Source of the DNA: CAYQDB01 sp964416195
GTDB taxonomy: Bacteria; Zixibacteria; MSB-5A5; GN15; FEB-12
DNA: 22,720 nt
Assembly (NCBI GenBank): GCA_964416195.1
Contig: CAYQDB010000031.1
Coordinates: 1-22,720 of the forward strand
Direction of reading: 5' to 3'
Shown here one piece after another: positions 22,229 through 22,720 of the stretch; the stretch's first letter is position 1, and every line of letters begins with the position of its first letter. The translations under genes and the position numbers were made by a program. The notes beneath the pieces are model-generated. The model worked only from the letters and a program-made list of their open reading frames with translations. It made no database searches and was not told the DNA's origin.

Positions 22229-22720
22229 CTACGCCTTTGGGCCGATCATTTCCTCTGGGCGGACCTTGGCGTCAAACTCGTCTGCCGTCAGAATCCCCAG
22301 CGCAACCGCTGCCTCTTTGAGAGTAGTATTCTCGGCGTGGGCCTTCTTGGCGATCTTGGCAGCATTGTCGTAGCCGACGTGAGGATTCAGGGCTGTGACC
22401 AACATTAACGAGTTCTCAAGATGCTTCTTGATGTTGGCTTCGTTTGGCTCAATACCTACTGCGCAGTTCTCGTTAAACATCTCGCAAGTATCAGCCAGCA
22501 GACGAATCGATTGCAGCAGGTTAAAAATCATCACCGGTTTGAAGACGTTCAGTTCAAAATTACCGGACGCGCCACCGACATTGACAGCTACATCATTGCC
22601 GATCACCTGCGCAGAAACCATCGTCATTGCCTCCGACTGGGTCGGATTGACCTTGCCGGGCATGATTGACGATCCCGGTTCGTTCGCCGGAATGTTGAGT
22701 TCGCCTAGGCCGCAGCGCGG
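22229..22720 (-). CDS. fumC: Class II fumarate hydratase, C-terminal part
   Basis: The 163 visible residues are the C-terminal part of a class II fumarase, which interconverts fumarate and L-malate in the citric acid cycle or its reductive branch. The superfamily signature GSSIMPGKVNPTQ near the left edge holds the catalytic serine loop. It is preceded by GLGELNIPANEP, which favours fumarase over aspartate ammonia-lyase. The conserved segment GNDVAVNVGGASGNFELNVF follows, and the C-terminal domain ends EEMIGPKA. The gene runs off the window, so its start and N-terminal two-thirds are outside. It lies upstream of the beta-helix gene on the same strand, but the repeat-filled gap suggests separate transcription. 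Confidence 0.93.
   Translation of the reverse strand, partial: PRCGLGELNIPANEPGSSIMPGKVNPTQSEAMTMVSAQVIGNDVAVNVGGASGNFELNVFKPVMIFNLLQSIRLLADTCEMFNENCAVGIEPNEANIKKHLENSLMLVTALNPHVGYDNAAKIAKKAHAENTTLKEAAVALGILTADEFDAKVRPEEMIGPKA

Overview
The window (22.7 kb, moderate GC) looks like chromosomal DNA of an anaerobic, Gram-negative-type bacterium of the FCB group, most plausibly candidate phylum Zixibacteria or a near relative. The strongest hint is the giant secreted beta-helix protein at 18280-21894. It carries thrombospondin type-3 repeats and ends in two dockerin-like repeats of the form GNVD...DVADLTYLVAYLF, a style I associate with that group. The NifX/MinD/ferredoxin operon is typical of strict anaerobes. 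The assignment is inference, not proof.

Region 1 (189-8008, all minus strand) is housekeeping. In transcription order it holds tRNA-Leu(UAG), trigger factor, clpP, clpX, a large phosphohexomutase, an inositol-monophosphatase family enzyme and a WrbA-type quinone reductase. Tig, ClpP and ClpX form the usual folding/degradation cluster. wrbA seems to have its own promoter with operator-like palindromes. ClpP has Asn where the catalytic Asp is expected.

Region 2 (8475-11312, plus strand) holds a translationally coupled trio: an ECF sigma factor, a cysteine-free membrane anti-sigma-like protein and a YbjQ/UPF0145 protein. A separate gene for an exported bacterial serpin follows.

Region 3 (11313-11794) is the gap between convergent genes. 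It carries a MITE-like element and a second palindromic interspersed repeat. A second copy of the MITE-like element lies at 22044-22201.

Region 4 (11795-18055, minus strand) is the most interesting block. A PAS/sigma-54 enhancer-binding regulator is followed by two sigma-54-like promoter candidates and a nine-gene operon: two NifX-like proteins, an 87-aa orphan, a DUF5320 protein, a two-cluster ferredoxin with a Gly-rich head, a Gly-rich zinc-ribbon-like protein, two ferredoxin-containing MinD-type ATPases, and a third NifX-like protein. Four of these carry Gly/Arg/Met-rich low-complexity tracts. The set suggests ATP-driven assembly or carriage of an Fe-S or metal cofactor, controlled by a PAS sensor with clustered cysteines; the true substrate is unknown.

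Region 5 (18280-22720, minus strand) holds the beta-helix surface or secreted protein, a repeat-bearing spacer, and the 3' part of a class II fumarase gene cut by the window edge. I see no gene in 1-188.
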